From Lactarius indigo (lineage: Eukaryota > Basidiomycota > Agaricomycetes > Russulales > Russulaceae), in contig JAFKAC010000024.1 in NCBI GenBank assembly GCA_025766275.1, positions 62,001-126,000 on the forward strand: 64,000 bases of DNA, written 5' to 3'. How positions within the stretch are numbered: position 1 is the stretch's first letter; the number at the start of each line of letters is the position of its first letter. Below are positions 30,501 through 40,506 of this stretch, one piece after another. The notes beneath the pieces were generated by a model that was not told where the DNA came from, did no database searches, and saw only the letters and a list, made by a program, of their open reading frames with translations. The translations under genes were made by a program, and so were the position numbers.

Positions 30501-31400
30501 TACAAGCGACTTGGAATAGACGCAGGTCTAACCACAGCCTATCACCCTCAAGCTAATGGACAGGTTGAGCGCAAAAATCAAGAAGTTGAAATATATTTGC
30601 GCATGTTCATTAGCAAGAGACAAGATGATTGGGCAGACCTACTTCCTACAGCGGAATTCGTGGTCAATAGTAGACTCAACTCAGCCACGGGTCATACACC
30701 CTTTGAGCTACTATACGGCTTCACGCCTGACTTCACCATTCCTGCTGGTAGACCTACAGGTATTCCATTGCTCGATAAGCGCCTTCAACACTTAGTTTCC
30801 GCTCGCAAGGATGCAGAGGCGGCTCTACGCCTAAGTAAAAGGCGAATGCAGACAGACGTTGAACAAAGGACTAAGCCATACTCCTTTAACGTTGGGGATA
30901 AAGTCTGGTTGCAAGCTAAGCAAATAAAGATACACCAGCAGTCGTCCAAACTGGGACCAAAGCAACTTGGCCCATTTGAAGTCACTAAGGTCATAAGTGA
31001 CGTCGACTACAAACTTGCACTACCCCCTGCATTACGGATCCATGATGTATTTCATGTAGACCGTCTCTCTCCTTATAAAGGAAATGAAGTCAACGGGCTC
31101 ACGCCTCCACCACCCGATCCAGTAACGGTCGAGGGAGAAGAAGAGTATGAAGTCGACCATATAAGAGATTCTAAACTCTTTGGTCGTACTCTTAAGTACC
31201 TCGTCCGTTGGAAAGGATATGGTGAGGGTGAGGACACTTGGGAACCGGCTAAAAACCTAGCACATGCCCCGGACGCGGTTAAGGAATTCCATTCCTCTAA
31301 TCCGGGCGCGCCTAGAAAAATAGCGGCTCTCATCTACGCGTCCTTGCCTTGGCAAGCTCATCATGTGGATACATTGGCCAACGCGGACGTCGACCCTTAA
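27513..31400 (+). CDS. G3 pol polyprotein
   Basis: Intact Ty3 pol. Counting from the first ATG (27729): aspartic protease MVDSGATSLF at ~58; RT from ~260 with FDVRWGYHNIRI and YMDDILIYS at ~415; RNase H with EVDASGFATGGILTQ; integrase HHCC (HDSVTTGHPGK ... CDRCQRYRK) then DDE core (GIDLIGPLP, ISDRGPQFAARS, NGQVERKNQEVEIYLR); chromodomain at ~1140-1195 (YEVDHIRDSKLFGRTLKY then LVRWKGYGEGEDTWEP). The coding region really begins at the gag overlap, about 72 codons before the ATG, and no ATG is needed if made by -1 frameshift. The stop TAA (31398-31400) directly precedes the polypurine tract. Confidence 0.95.
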   Translation, partial: LDPGVVIAADSPCKTDTVDSASCSCKICLRSRLVSDSDQSVIPTYHFVSACNVDSSDVSASCSDSTSTSASEMNNSISVPIAPQFVAAPQVMISDAALSSCIIPETKDSRSHFHISVELQGRHRTVKVAAMVDSGATSLFLDKKYADRHKMLQVPLEHPITLYNIDGTLNEAGSITHKVTLVLKVGPSAEKFDFMVTSLGPERVILGLPWLRHRNPHINWQEGTMRLNSSAEIAAPEIEIEVTRIMANRMERRRLLAEKVLDTVSDEVFCLAGFTYSQQIAEKAITSKPKKTFEEMVPEHYRDFAKVFSEEESQRLPKHQPWDHAIDLEPDAVKHWKVKTYPMSPSEQVELDKFLDEHIGKGYLVPSKSPMASPVFFIKKKDGKLRLVQDYRRLNKITIKNRYPLPLAADIINKLKGAQYFTKFDVRWGYHNIRIKEGDEWKGAIVTNRGLYEPKVMYFGMTNSPATFQALMNAVFADLIAQGEVAVYMDDILIYSHSLKHHRKIVRKVLTRLEQYDLYLKPEKCDFEKQEMEYLGMIIRPGEVQMDPGKVSAVKEWPTPTTLKEVRAFIGFANFYRRFIKDFVTIARPLHDLTKKDTPWIWQSEQQKAFDLLKERFVQEPILKVYDPNLPTRVEVDASGFATGGILTQKYPDGLWHPIAYRSQSMSKEERNYEIYDREMLGLIHALEDWRHFLEGISFEVITDHKNMEWWATMKDLSRRQARWALFLSRFAFKITYKKGESMQADALSRFSRDQVRDSEDNRQVQVLKPEHFLAAAKAHFVPETDSLGSRIKLASIREAEVIEGLKNISKTAPKALTDGVLMWEEEDGFVYHRGKLYVPNDRALRRDVVKSCHDSVTTGHPGKNGTIELVSRYYWWPRMSGFITSYVEGCDRCQRYRKDLHPKATIQPQEVPEGPWQIVGIDLIGPLPMSRGKDMILNIVDHYTKQIHLFPVTSQITADGVASIYFEQVFPLHGIPRKIISDRGPQFAARSMRALYKRLGIDAGLTTAYHPQANGQVERKNQEVEIYLRMFISKRQDDWADLLPTAEFVVNSRLNSATGHTPFELLYGFTPDFTIPAGRPTGIPLLDKRLQHLVSARKDAEAALRLSKRRMQTDVEQRTKPYSFNVGDKVWLQAKQIKIHQQSSKLGPKQLGPFEVTKVISDVDYKLALPPALRIHDVFHVDRLSPYKGNEVNGLTPPPPDPVTVEGEEEYEVDHIRDSKLFGRTLKYLVRWKGYGEGEDTWEPAKNLAHAPDAVKEFHSSNPGAPRKIAALIYASLPWQAHHVDTLANADVDP

Positions 31401-31412
31401 GGAGGGGGGTGA
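31399..31412 (+). other. Polypurine tract of G3
   Basis: AAGGAGGGGGGTGA immediately before the 3' LTR; primes plus-strand DNA synthesis in LTR elements. Confidence 0.85.
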
Positions 31413-32186
31413 TGTCACGGACGCTCTATTTTTGCCTTATTTTTCTGTATTTTTACGGATTTATTCGGTGAAGATATGAGACTCCAACGTTGTGTCAGAC
31501 ATCCAAGTCCTTATCATTAGATATGATAAGATGGTCAGTCACGTGATGCCAACATGTGCACCCACAAGCACGTGACCCTGGGATAGTAACTTCCTTATTG
31601 GATGTTACCTCTTTAGGGCACTTTCCACATTAGTATAGTAGTTTCTCATTGGATGATAAGCAGGGAAGGTTCTAGATAGTTCTAGACTACGTTGTCATAG
31701 GGTTGTGACTCATAGATAAGGACACGTCATTGTTCTGTCAGCGTTAATGACTGTGCATCAGTCAGCACAATAGATAACGCTATTATTAGACACGACGCGT
31801 CAGCGTCTGACTCATTACTATTACACGTACCTTTAGTAATAAGGTTCTATAGTAATTCGAACTCAGCCGCAGCACTGTATATAAACCCTCATGTAGCGAC
31901 CTGAGTGGAACCAACTTGTCCTCTTGGTTCTCCACTCAGGTGCGTATTTCCTTTGTACCTCCCTTACTTCTCCAATGTTAACTTGTCCTCTTGGTTCTCC
32001 ACTCAGCGTGCCACAGTGTGATCACCTGACCTTTGGACTTGAATAAAGTCCTCACGTGTGTCTACACTCCACTGTGACTGTACGTTCGGCGCGTGACTTG
32101 TCTCCGCGCTAGGCTTGGGTGTGCTACCTGTTCAGTTCGCTTACCTCACCTTGGTCTAGTTGTACGCGATAAGTCATACCGCTACA
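31413..32186 (+). repeat. 3' LTR of G3
   Basis: 774 bp; differs from the 5' LTR at five positions, each a C/T or G/A change within CpG. Confidence 0.96.
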
Positions 32187-34770
32187 TCCGTAGGATATCG
32201 TTGAAGCAACGTGCGGAAGATGCAATTCATCGCACGGACGAAGGTGGCGGGTGAATTAGTTAGCCCGAAGTACATGACCATAGGTTCAAATAGACCGCGA
32301 GGCGTTTTAAACACTGCTTTCCATTGATCTCCGTCTTTGATGCGAATGTTGTTATACCCCCATCGTATGTCAAACTTAGTGAACAGTGTTTTATCGGCAA
32401 GTTGGTTGATTAAATTGGAGATCAACGGGATCGGATACGTGTCTTTCAACGTGACTTGGTTGAGCGGTTTGTAATCTTGAACGGGCCGTAGTTTCCCATC
32501 TTTTTTCTTCAGAAAGAAAAATGACGACGCATAGGGTGATTTTGATTCGCGTATATACCCTTTGTTCAAGTGCTCGTTTAGAAACTCGTCCAGGTGTTCT
32601 AATTCTTTTGCGTTCAAAGGGTAGATTTTACACTTTAGCGTTGATGGTGCGTCGGGTAGAAGTGTAATCATGTGGTCGTCTTCCCTTTCGGGTGGGAAGC
32701 GCATTGCGGCTTCTTCCGAAAAGACCGTGGCCCATTGTCGGTAATGTTCGGGGAGTTCCTCGTTTGGCTTGTTTTGTCGTTCTGCCATTTCTTGAGCTAT
32801 TGTTCCGATGTTTGTTACTCGTTCAATGCTCATTATTCGTTGTTCTCCTTGTAACTGATTGGTGGGCCAGTCAATTCGCGGGTTGGTCTCTTTGAACCAC
32901 GGGTGTCCGAGTATCATTCGAGGTCGACCTAGGTGCGTGACATATAACCTCGTATCGTATTGCTGTTTCCCCCAGCTGATGCGAACCTGACAGGCTTTTG
33001 ATATGCTTCTGTGCTCGTTTCGAGTTCCATCAACGTTATAGACCAGTCAATTGTCAACGGTCGTAGTTTGGGCGTTGAGTTCTCTAACGCATTCTTCGTC
33101 GATGAAGTTATCTGATGCCCCGGAGTCGAGCAACGCTGAAATCGTGGTTGTGGTGTCCGCGATTGGTATTTCGATAGTGAGTGCGTCGTTCGAGGTGCTG
33201 TGGATGGCGTTAATCTCGACCATTCCGTCTTCCGTATCGTCTTCGTCTAGACTGGCCTCCATCAATAGTTGCGAAATCATGTTCTTTCGCTGGGCAACGG
33301 ATAGTCCCAAGACGCCGGTCAACAAGGCTTCTTCGGTTGTTTGTTGTACGATGGGTTGCGATACAGGTGCGATGATGACTTCGTTGACGCGTGCCGGGGT
33401 TTTTTTATTTGGGCAATCGCAAGAGAGATGTCCGCTCTTTTTACAGCGGAAGCATAAGCCTTCCTTCTGACATCGGTCCATTTCCGCGAGTTCTTGGGGC
33501 GTACGGGTACGAGGAATGTACGTTTGTGTGGCATCCACCTCCATTGGTACCACTTGATCGTTCCGATTTATCGGTTTCGATGGTCGGGTGTTTTGGACCG
33601 GAACCATGTTCGTCTTTCCGATTTGTGCGATACAATTAGTAATCGTTCGGTAACGTTGGACTTCTTCTCGTGTCACCTCTTTCCAGTCCTGCATTGTGAC
33701 GGGCATTTTTTGTCGTTTAAGGCAAGACACTAGTAATCCTTTTCGCAGTCCACGGCGAAATAGGTCGACGGTTCCCTTGGCTGCTAGGTCCCAGTCTGCT
33801 GCTTCGGCGAGTTGTTCGAAGTTCACGATATATTCGTCGATCTCTTCCCCTTTCATGGTGAGCGTGGTCAGCTTAGCATAGGCGTTTTGCTGACTCAAGG
33901 TGTCCGTCCAGGCGTTGTCGAAGTCGGTTACAAAGTCGGTCCATAATGTTTCGCTGGTTTCCGCGACAGGGTTTGTAGGGTCGTTGATTTTCTGTTCGAG
34001 TCTTTTATCCTGTGCTTGGTTCCAACTTTCTACTGCTCGTCCTCGGATTAACGTGAGTGCGAGAGCTACTCGTTGGTAAGGGACAACCATTCTTTCGTTC
34101 GTTCGGTTGACTCGTCGATATTGATTAAACTCGTGTAGGAACTGTCGACTTCTGTCTCGATTGCCATCGAAGAATGCCGGTGCTGCCCCTTGTAGAGGGC
34201 CTGTGATGGTTGTCGTACTGCTGCCACTTCCCGTTCCGCTTCCGCTGGCCATCGGTGCGCTAGATGGTGTCGTTGTACTGGGTACTGGAACTAATTGGGG
34301 TGATTTCCTTTTTCCTTTTTGCTTTGCAATTTGTCGTTTATGCTCGGTCCAGTTGTAGGTGGGTACGGTACTAGTCCGCTGCCGACGTTTTAGGCCCCAC
34401 AGTAGTGGTTTGTCCACTCGCGCGTTCGTATATGTGTACCACCCGGTGTGTTCGAAATATACTTCGTACCAGTCGTTTTCGTCTGCTGCAAATTCAACGT
34501 CCAAGGCCGGGCTGGGGTCTCGTCGTACTATGTACCCTCGTCCTGGTACCCAATCGATTCCTCCGGTTACGATGTCCTGTAAGTTCTGGGTGTCGCGTCT
34601 GATGACTAGTCGTTTTACGGTTGGGTCGTGGTCTGCTGGTTCTGGTTCAAAGTAGGCGTGGGTTTGATCGAGAGCCACGATGATCACGCGTCCGTCTGGG
34701 ACTGTCCGTGCTGATTCGATTCGTTCTGGGAACGCCTTTTCGCCTCGTTCAGCGGCAGAGTAGAGAGGTC
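32187..34770 (-). pseudogene. G2 gag, protease and RT N-terminus
   Basis: 5' half of the G2 gag-pol frame. The frame is open from about 34770, close to the 5' LTR end, but the first ATG on the sense strand is at 34250-34252 (residues PMASGSG), about 145 codons past the GTG at 34687. The gag domain is at roughly residues 160-330 (from 34687), the CCHC knuckle CFRCKKSGHLSCDC at ~410-423 and the protease LLDSGASDNF near the end of gag. A TGA at 33047-33049 interrupts the frame where relatives have Arg, then it resumes with LVYNVDGT, the fingers region and palm of RT (FDIRWGYNNIRIKDGDQWK) up to RYPTE, where G3 is inserted. Gag and pol share one frame, unlike G1 and G3. Confidence 0.9.
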
Positions 34771-34778
34771 TACTCTTA

Positions 34779-35211
34779 TGTTATGGTTCCGAGGGACCGT
34801 ACATTGACGGAGTCACGCGGAGCTGAGCTCAACGCGTTGCGTAGAGTCGGGACTCGTGTTTTAGCACAAGTCAAGATTTGGGGAGTTCTAGGCTCAACTC
34901 AAAGAGTATCGCTAGAGAGAGGGGAGAGCACGTGGGGTTCTGAGACAAGGCAAGCTAGGTCGGATTCAGGAACTAAGAGTAGACAGGGAACTGTACTACT
35001 CTACTGGCTACACTTTATAGTCGTACATACTGGGGTTTTCGGGGGCTGTTTTCTGTAAGCCACGTCACTTTATCGATCACTACGTGCTACTACGAGATAT
35101 GAGCACCATAAGGCGTGCTCTGACGAGTCCGTACTTCTGTAAAACTTCAGGGGTGATACTTTGGAACGTGCGTTGCGTGACGTGATGTCACGATGTCACA
35201 TGACCGTGACA
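34779..35211 (-). repeat. 5' LTR of G2
   Basis: 433 bp, sense strand starting at 35211. A TATA-like CTATAAAG lies at 35013-35020 (sense). One CpG transition in this copy (near 34802) creates an ATG in the leader that the other LTR lacks. Confidence 0.95.
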
Positions 35212-35565
35212 TTTGTGATGCTTTAGAGATGACTTCCATAAGAGTTTATGTGGTGCTTATATGTCTTGTTGGGGAGTCTTTACTGACTTCCCGAAGTACA
35301 ACTGACTTTGATAAGGCAAAATTCACTTTCTGAAGAAAACAGACCCAGCATAGAAAAGTCATAGGCACTTCATGACTTTTTTAGCTTTCTTGACTTTATC
35401 TACTTCTCAAAGTCCGCAAAGCCCCATGTAAAGACCTTGTAGTTTTCCTGATGGAAGCGGAGAGAGAGAAGCAGCAGGTAAGTAAGATCTCTGCCCTGGT
35501 TTCTGTTTCTGACTATGTCTCGTATTCTTTCAACACATGTTGACCCTTCCACATTATGTGACCTT

Positions 35566-35800
35566 GAGAGTCACGTTCACGACTTCGCTGGCCCAGGTCC
35601 ATACCCTACTGTTGTTCTCTCATGACTTATCGCTGCCACTGCACTGTCACATTCACCACGATGTCGCTGGCCCAGGTCCATACCCCACTGTTGTTCTCCC
35701 ACGAACTACCACTGCTGCTGCACTGTCGCGTTCACCACGACTTCGCTGGCCCAGGTCCATACCCCACTGTTGTTCTCCCACGAGCTACCGCTGCAATATT
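35566..35800. repeat. 79-bp tandem repeat, about three copies
   Basis: The marker CTGGCCCAGGTCCATACC starts at 35588, 35667 and 35746, an exact 79-bp period. The period is not a multiple of three, so it is not a coding repeat. Confidence 0.85.
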
Positions 35801-35982
35801 CGCACCCGGTGCGAATCTTAGTAAGTCCCTTCATTTCCCTCCTCTGAGTGACACTCCTGTCATTCTCAGCCCACCAATCATATGTCCTTCCTCCCCCCTC
35901 GATAGTTGATACCTCGCTGGCATTGCCTATCTCAAATGCCCCCCAGTGCTGTCGCCCCCTCGGCTGTTCTCCTTCTCGGACC

Positions 35983-36420
35983 AAAGGCTGCTCACAATCA
36001 ATTTGCATACGTGTCACGCTGCCTGGCAATCACGTACTCTTTAATTATCTCTTTCTTTCTTTCTTTTTCCAGTCTCTTTTTGTCGATCGCTCGACTCCCC
36101 TTCAAACCAAAGACTGCTCACAGTCAATTTGCGTACATGATACGCTGTCTGGTAATCACATACTCTTTAATTATCTCTTTCTTTTTCTTTTCCAGTCTCT
36201 TTCATCGCTCGCTCAACTCCCCTTCAAACCAAACCCTTCAAACCAAAGACCACTCATGGTCAATTTGCATATGTGACACGCTGTCTGGTAATCATGTACT
36301 CTTTAATTATCTCTTTCTTTTTTTCCCAGTAACTTTCGTCACTCACTCAACTCCCCTTCAAACCAAAGACCGCTCATGGTCAATTTGTGTATGTGACACA
36401 CTGTCTGGCAATCATAGGAC
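35983..36420. repeat. Tandem repeat of ~120-136 bp, about 3.5 copies
   Basis: Units beginning AAAG(A/G)C start at 35983, 36109, 36245 and 36365. Each holds a shared CTCTTTAATTATCTCTTTC stretch and a pyrimidine run followed by AACTCCCCTTCAAACC. Confidence 0.85.
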
Positions 36421-37316
36421 TTGGCGTACTATTGTTTATTTCCTTGTCTTTTCTTTTATCTTTTCTCTGTGGACTCGTGGGACTTAGCGTACTATTGTTT
36501 ATTCATGGGGAGCAGGGTCTTGTTGCATTATGTCCATGCTTGTCTCGTTTCGTACAAGTAACTTATGTGTTGTTCACCATGTGCCGTGTTATGAGTCAAG
36601 TAATTTCAGCCGCGGGTATATTTATGACTAAAAACATGTTGGAGAACATCTGGCATGTAAGGAAGTATACTATATTACTTAAATAATGTGCCCATGTGTT
36701 GTATCAGGTGTTGCGATCATGGCATGGATGCGATCAATAGAATAGTGCATTCGTGTGATGAACAGCATGCAGAGATCCAATACTCACAGTGAGACAAAGT
36801 GTACTGTGGTGAGATAAAGGGGCAGCTGGTAAGCAGCAACAGAGAGATCTTGCAGTGGTGAAGCAGAAGTGTCTGGCACACAAGCAGTGAGAACTGATAA
36901 TGTTACATTGAAGGGAAGGAAGCTTACCTGGCACACAAGCAGTGAGAACTGATGTGGACCAGGAGCGTACATGGTACTCTACTTATACTCCTACAGAGGG
37001 TGACAGTAGTACAATGTTAGTAACGCTAGTTACAAAATATAAAGGTGCTATTGTTCTACAAAGGGACAAAAGAGTGGATGCTTTGAGAACAAGGGAGAGG
37101 AGAACAAGAAGAGTCCAGAACTAGATGATATCATACTGACATCATAATAAAGATAATACCAAGTAAAGAACAAAAGGAAAGTACAAAGGCGTTATACAAC
37201 GCAGAGTCCGGATGTATGACATCATTAGAAGTACAGTGATGTCATATGTGATGCAATGGTAAGTCCAGATTGTACAGATCAAATAGTATCTAATCTACAG
37301 GTCCTGTATATCTAAT

Positions 37317-38593
37317 CTAAAGCAGTCCATGCTGCAAGTCTGGTCCGTACGAGCCGCTAAGTGCACAAGGGTCACTTATCAACATTGTGGTTGACCTTTC
37401 CCATGTCAACGGGGAGGCAACTCGACTCAAATTTAAACGTCTTTCCCGACTAAGACAGTTCTGTGTGAGCTTGAGGAACCCAGCACCCTCCCTTTCCAAC
37501 GTCCTCAAAAACTGGTGGTCTTGAAACTTGACTTGGAATTCGAGGCCGTCACAGAAATCTCGGATGATGTGTATGTAATTTTCCATTTCTTCTTTGACCG
37601 CTTTTTTCTCGACGTTGCCTCCAGTATCGATCAGCGTGTCATTGTTGTTGGACTGAGGACCCGAGTCCTCCATTTCATTTCCAGCTGTATTCAGTCAACT
37701 ATATACCTCCATCAATGCCTTATCGTCACCATTGCCATCAGCAGTCGTTGGAGGTTCTTCCTCGATTCTCACTGCAGCTGTTGGAAGGGGCTTGAGGGAG
37801 GGATGGGACCAAAAAGGTGAGGTCCGGTTTCATGTTACTTCGAGGAAAAACCGAGGGTCGACCGGGTAGAATTGCTGGACTAAATGCTTGCATATTAGGA
37901 ATCGACTCACAACGAAGTGTGGGCAGGTGCACATGAATCGTTTGATGTCCAGTCGGTATTTCTCGTTTAATGGCATTGTGATTGGCATTCTCATAGCTTT
38001 TTCCATTCAGCCTTGAAATCTTTTCTCCACTTAGGTAGTTCACGAAAGCGGCTGATGTCATTGAATACAACTTCAATCTTTCAGTAGTATGCCGGCGCCA
38101 GTTTCATAAGCAAGACCCACGCAAGCAAGTCAAGATGGGGCAGACTGAAATGGCTGAGATAGTCCTCCTTCACGCGCCGCCAACTGCACAAGATTTGGAT
38201 GGTGAGTAATGCATTCTTGCTAGGGTTACTCATTACTCACTGTGCCTCGACAAACATTGTCATTTTTAGACGTGGTATCTCCCTTGGATCCGCGCTCTGT
38301 GCCCACAGCTCCCACCTCCCACGCCGATACCAGTTTTCCCACAGGTAGGCCCATAAGTTTGGCAAGTTGTGGAAAACACAGAATTGATATATTTGCTTCA
38401 CAGCCCACGCTTTAATCCCCTTGGGGGTCGGAGCCGAATACCCTGGGATAAGAGGGTGCGCACAGAAATGGCGCTCCATCATATTGACGATGGCTGTGTG
38501 TTGTTCGACCAGGCAAAAGGTGCGTCGGCCGGTTGCTGTTTCTTTGTTGGGGTCTGACTCAATTTCAGCCATCGGATCAGTTTTATGAATCAT
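37317..38593 (-). pseudogene. Decayed MULE-type transposase with SWIM zinc finger
   Basis: C-terminal part of a Mutator-like transposase. Minus-strand blocks in order: HPLIPGYSAPTPKGIKAW, then WAYLWENWYRRGRWELWAQS (38.3-38.5 kb); PHLDLLAWVLLMKLAPAYY (38.1 kb); KWRKDFKAEWKKL; the SWIM finger CTCPHFVVSRFLICKHL, a CxC...CxH zinc site (37.9 kb); and a C-terminal tail FCDGLEFQVKFQDHQFLRTL ending at 37317. The frame is broken by TGA at 38081-38083, 37991-37993 and 37830-37832 and by at least one indel between the last two. All three TGA sit where arginine is expected. The catalytic N-terminal half is not visible; a solo LTR starts 100 bases upstream. Confidence 0.8.
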
Positions 38594-38692
38594 TGAAGCG
38601 GTGGGGATTCGGATGGTAAGTTTCTTGCTCTCTTTTTCTTTTGTTTCAGCGACCTGATCCCCACCACCCTGAGCAAGATCGCAAGCCCATGG

Positions 38693-39013
38693 TGTTACGT
38701 TTCGACTTGCACGACTGAGGACCCTTACTGTACCGGTTGCAACTACAGCGGTAAGGTAGATTAGTTGCGGACTTACCTACGGTGATACGGTGGTACGATA
38801 GGTGATTACGACTGATAGCTGACTGAGCGGTGCCTCGATGACTCGATACTAGTACAGGTACTAGTAGTATTAGGATTGCGTTGTTTCTGCGATACATTGG
38901 ACGCTACTTTACTGTGACTCATAGCAGCGCTTCAAAGCCTGCTCGACTTGTATTTAAACTGGCTTGCGAAGACCAAGATACGCCATCTTGGTCTTCTTGA
39001 ATCGTCACTTGCT

Positions 39014-39052
<39 letters not shown>

Positions 39053-39219
39053 TTAAGAAGGATCCAACTTCGTTCGTGACACAGAATCGCAGATCTATTT
39101 GGGTGCACCTTCGTGTGTTCATCCAGTTGTTACTTGGACCTTTGTGTCTTCAAGCTAGTCGCTAAGTTGTTACCGCCTCTACCGAGCTTAAGTCAAGCTA
39201 ACGCCGTGACGGCGTTACA
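38693..39219 (+). repeat. Solo LTR, family S (TSD CATGG)
   Basis: 527 bp from TGTTACG to CGTTACA with CATGG on both sides (38688-38692 and 39220-39224). It contains a perfect 12-bp palindrome (GAAGACCAAGAT/ATCTTGGTCTTC, 5-base loop) near 38970-38998 and a (CT)n run near 39018-39047. A related copy lies in opposite orientation at 62905-63410. Confidence 0.92.
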
Positions 39220-40506
39220 CATGGACTGGGAAAACTGCCAGCAAGTGTGGGCCCGCCCACAGCACAACGCAATCCACTCGCGCTTCCTCCTGAGCCCATG
39301 ATTGAACATTCAATGGTGTTCAGCAGCATGAGGGGGGTGTCAGTAAGTGTTGGCCCACTCAGGTTCTCCGCGTCCACGTCTGATCGGGTGTGTCTTTCCA
39401 GCAATTCGGGGCAGATGACGACAAATGTTGACTTACCAGGGCTCCCTCCCACACTCAAGATCGAACGTGCAAGGCTTTCCAGTACCGTTAGGCAAGCGAC
39501 AGTAAGTGTTGGCTCGCCCGCATTCCCTCCCACATCCATATCTGAGTGCGCACATTTTTTTTCAGCAGCTCGGGGTGAGCGATGGCAAGTGTCAACTCAC
39601 CCAGGTTCCTTCCCCTTCCCACACCTGAATGCGCAAGGTTTTCCAGGATGGCCAGACGAGCGACGGCAAGTGTCGGCTCATCCATCTTCCCTCCCACACT
39701 CTTGACCGAATGGGCAAGGTTCTGCAGTGATTCAGGGAAACCGCTTGCATTCTGACCGGCTTGGCTACCCTCTAGGTTTCGGCTGCTTTGGCTTAGGGCA
39801 GGAATGCAAAGCTTAATGGAATTAGGACCTCCGCTGGTAAGTGCTGTGTTCACGCTCTTGCTCTGTACATCTTGTTCACAGATCTCCCTGGGAACACTTC
39901 CTTTGCAGTCATTTGGATCCACACGGCCGTAGGGCTTGAAGGTGAGGTCAATGAATGGGTGTTCACGTGCAGCCCAATGAGTGTTGTATGGTGACGTGGG
40001 TAGGTTTCCTTTGAGTCTTCTTTTAATTGCTTCACGCTGATGCCACCAACAGAGTTGGTGTTTTGCCTCTGGCTGTCGGGTAGGTCATAATCCATTCAGA
40101 TGAGGAAAAAGAAGCGAAGCCAAGGAGACAAAACTGCCAGCATTAACAAACGTGTGAATGATACTGATACAAGTCAGATTTCGCTGCACCCCCTTGGGAC
40201 TTCAGCAAGCTACGAAAGCGACCCGCAGGATTCTATGTCTAGCCTACCAGTAACTGGAAAAGGCCACGCCAAGGGTGGAAGTCCCCAATATGAGGGGGAG
40301 GAAGCAAGTTCCATGGGTAACGGCGGCAGTGTTACGTTGCACGCCAGGGTCACTCCACTGTTGGTACTTTTCGACGGCAGTAATGCGATCTGGGGCGCTT
40401 GCATTTCATTTGTCGGTGGCCAAAGGCTCCCCAGCGCGCGCTTGACCACTTCAAAACCGTCTGCGGCTTGAGTTTCTATCCAAGCCAGAGCCTCCTGGTC
40501 TGACTG
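39220..40506. other. Unresolved region with a 90-bp periodic array
   Basis: Between about 39310 and 39740 a diverged unit of roughly 90 bp recurs about five times (marker GCGACGGCAAGTGT and variants). On the minus strand it encodes 30-residue repeats of the kind LENLAHSxxxxGGxxxEPTL. A 123-codon frame at 40100-40471 (plus) has no recognisable feature. I cannot define a gene. Confidence 0.45.

Larger units (their letters stand above)
24173..32186 (+). mobile_element. Ty3/gypsy chromodomain element G3, complete (TSD TCCGT)
   Basis: 8014-bp plus-strand element with 774-bp LTRs (24173-24946, 31413-32186) and TCCGT duplications at 24168-24172 and 32187-32191. It is inserted in the RT of G2 a few codons before YMDD. 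It carries an AUG-less leader frame, gag with zinc knuckles, and an intact 1223-plus-codon pol in the -1 frame. The LTR pair differs at five sites, all CpG transitions. Coding capacity looks complete, so it may be autonomous. Confidence 0.97.
19973..35211 (-). mobile_element. Ty3/gypsy chromodomain element G2, split by G3 (TSD TTTGT)
   Basis: Bounded by 433-bp LTRs (19973-20405 and 34779-35211) and TTTGT duplications at 19968-19972 and 35212-35216. On the minus strand gag and pol form one continuous frame from about 34770 down to 21893, interrupted by three TGA codons and by the insertion of G3 (24173-32186). A third frame with a zinc knuckle lies after pol. The pol C-terminus has a chromodomain, so it belongs to the chromovirus-type Ty3 elements that target heterochromatin. 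The LTRs differ at eight positions, all CpG transitions. Confidence 0.96.
35217..37316. other. Non-coding stretch with tandem repeats
   Basis: Apart from the two repeat arrays annotated separately I see no gene. A 25-base direct repeat (core GGCACACAAGCAGTGAGAAC) occurs near 36872 and 36928, and GTACTATTGTTTATT occurs near 36426 and 36489. Confidence 0.5.

Noticed and set aside
35566..36420. CRISPR-like direct repeats
   Set aside because: The units are contiguous tandem repeats without spacers in a eukaryotic context.
40100..40471. Plus-strand 123-codon frame starting MRKKKRSQGDK
   Set aside because: No recognisable domain, neighbours or introns; could be chance in a degenerate region.
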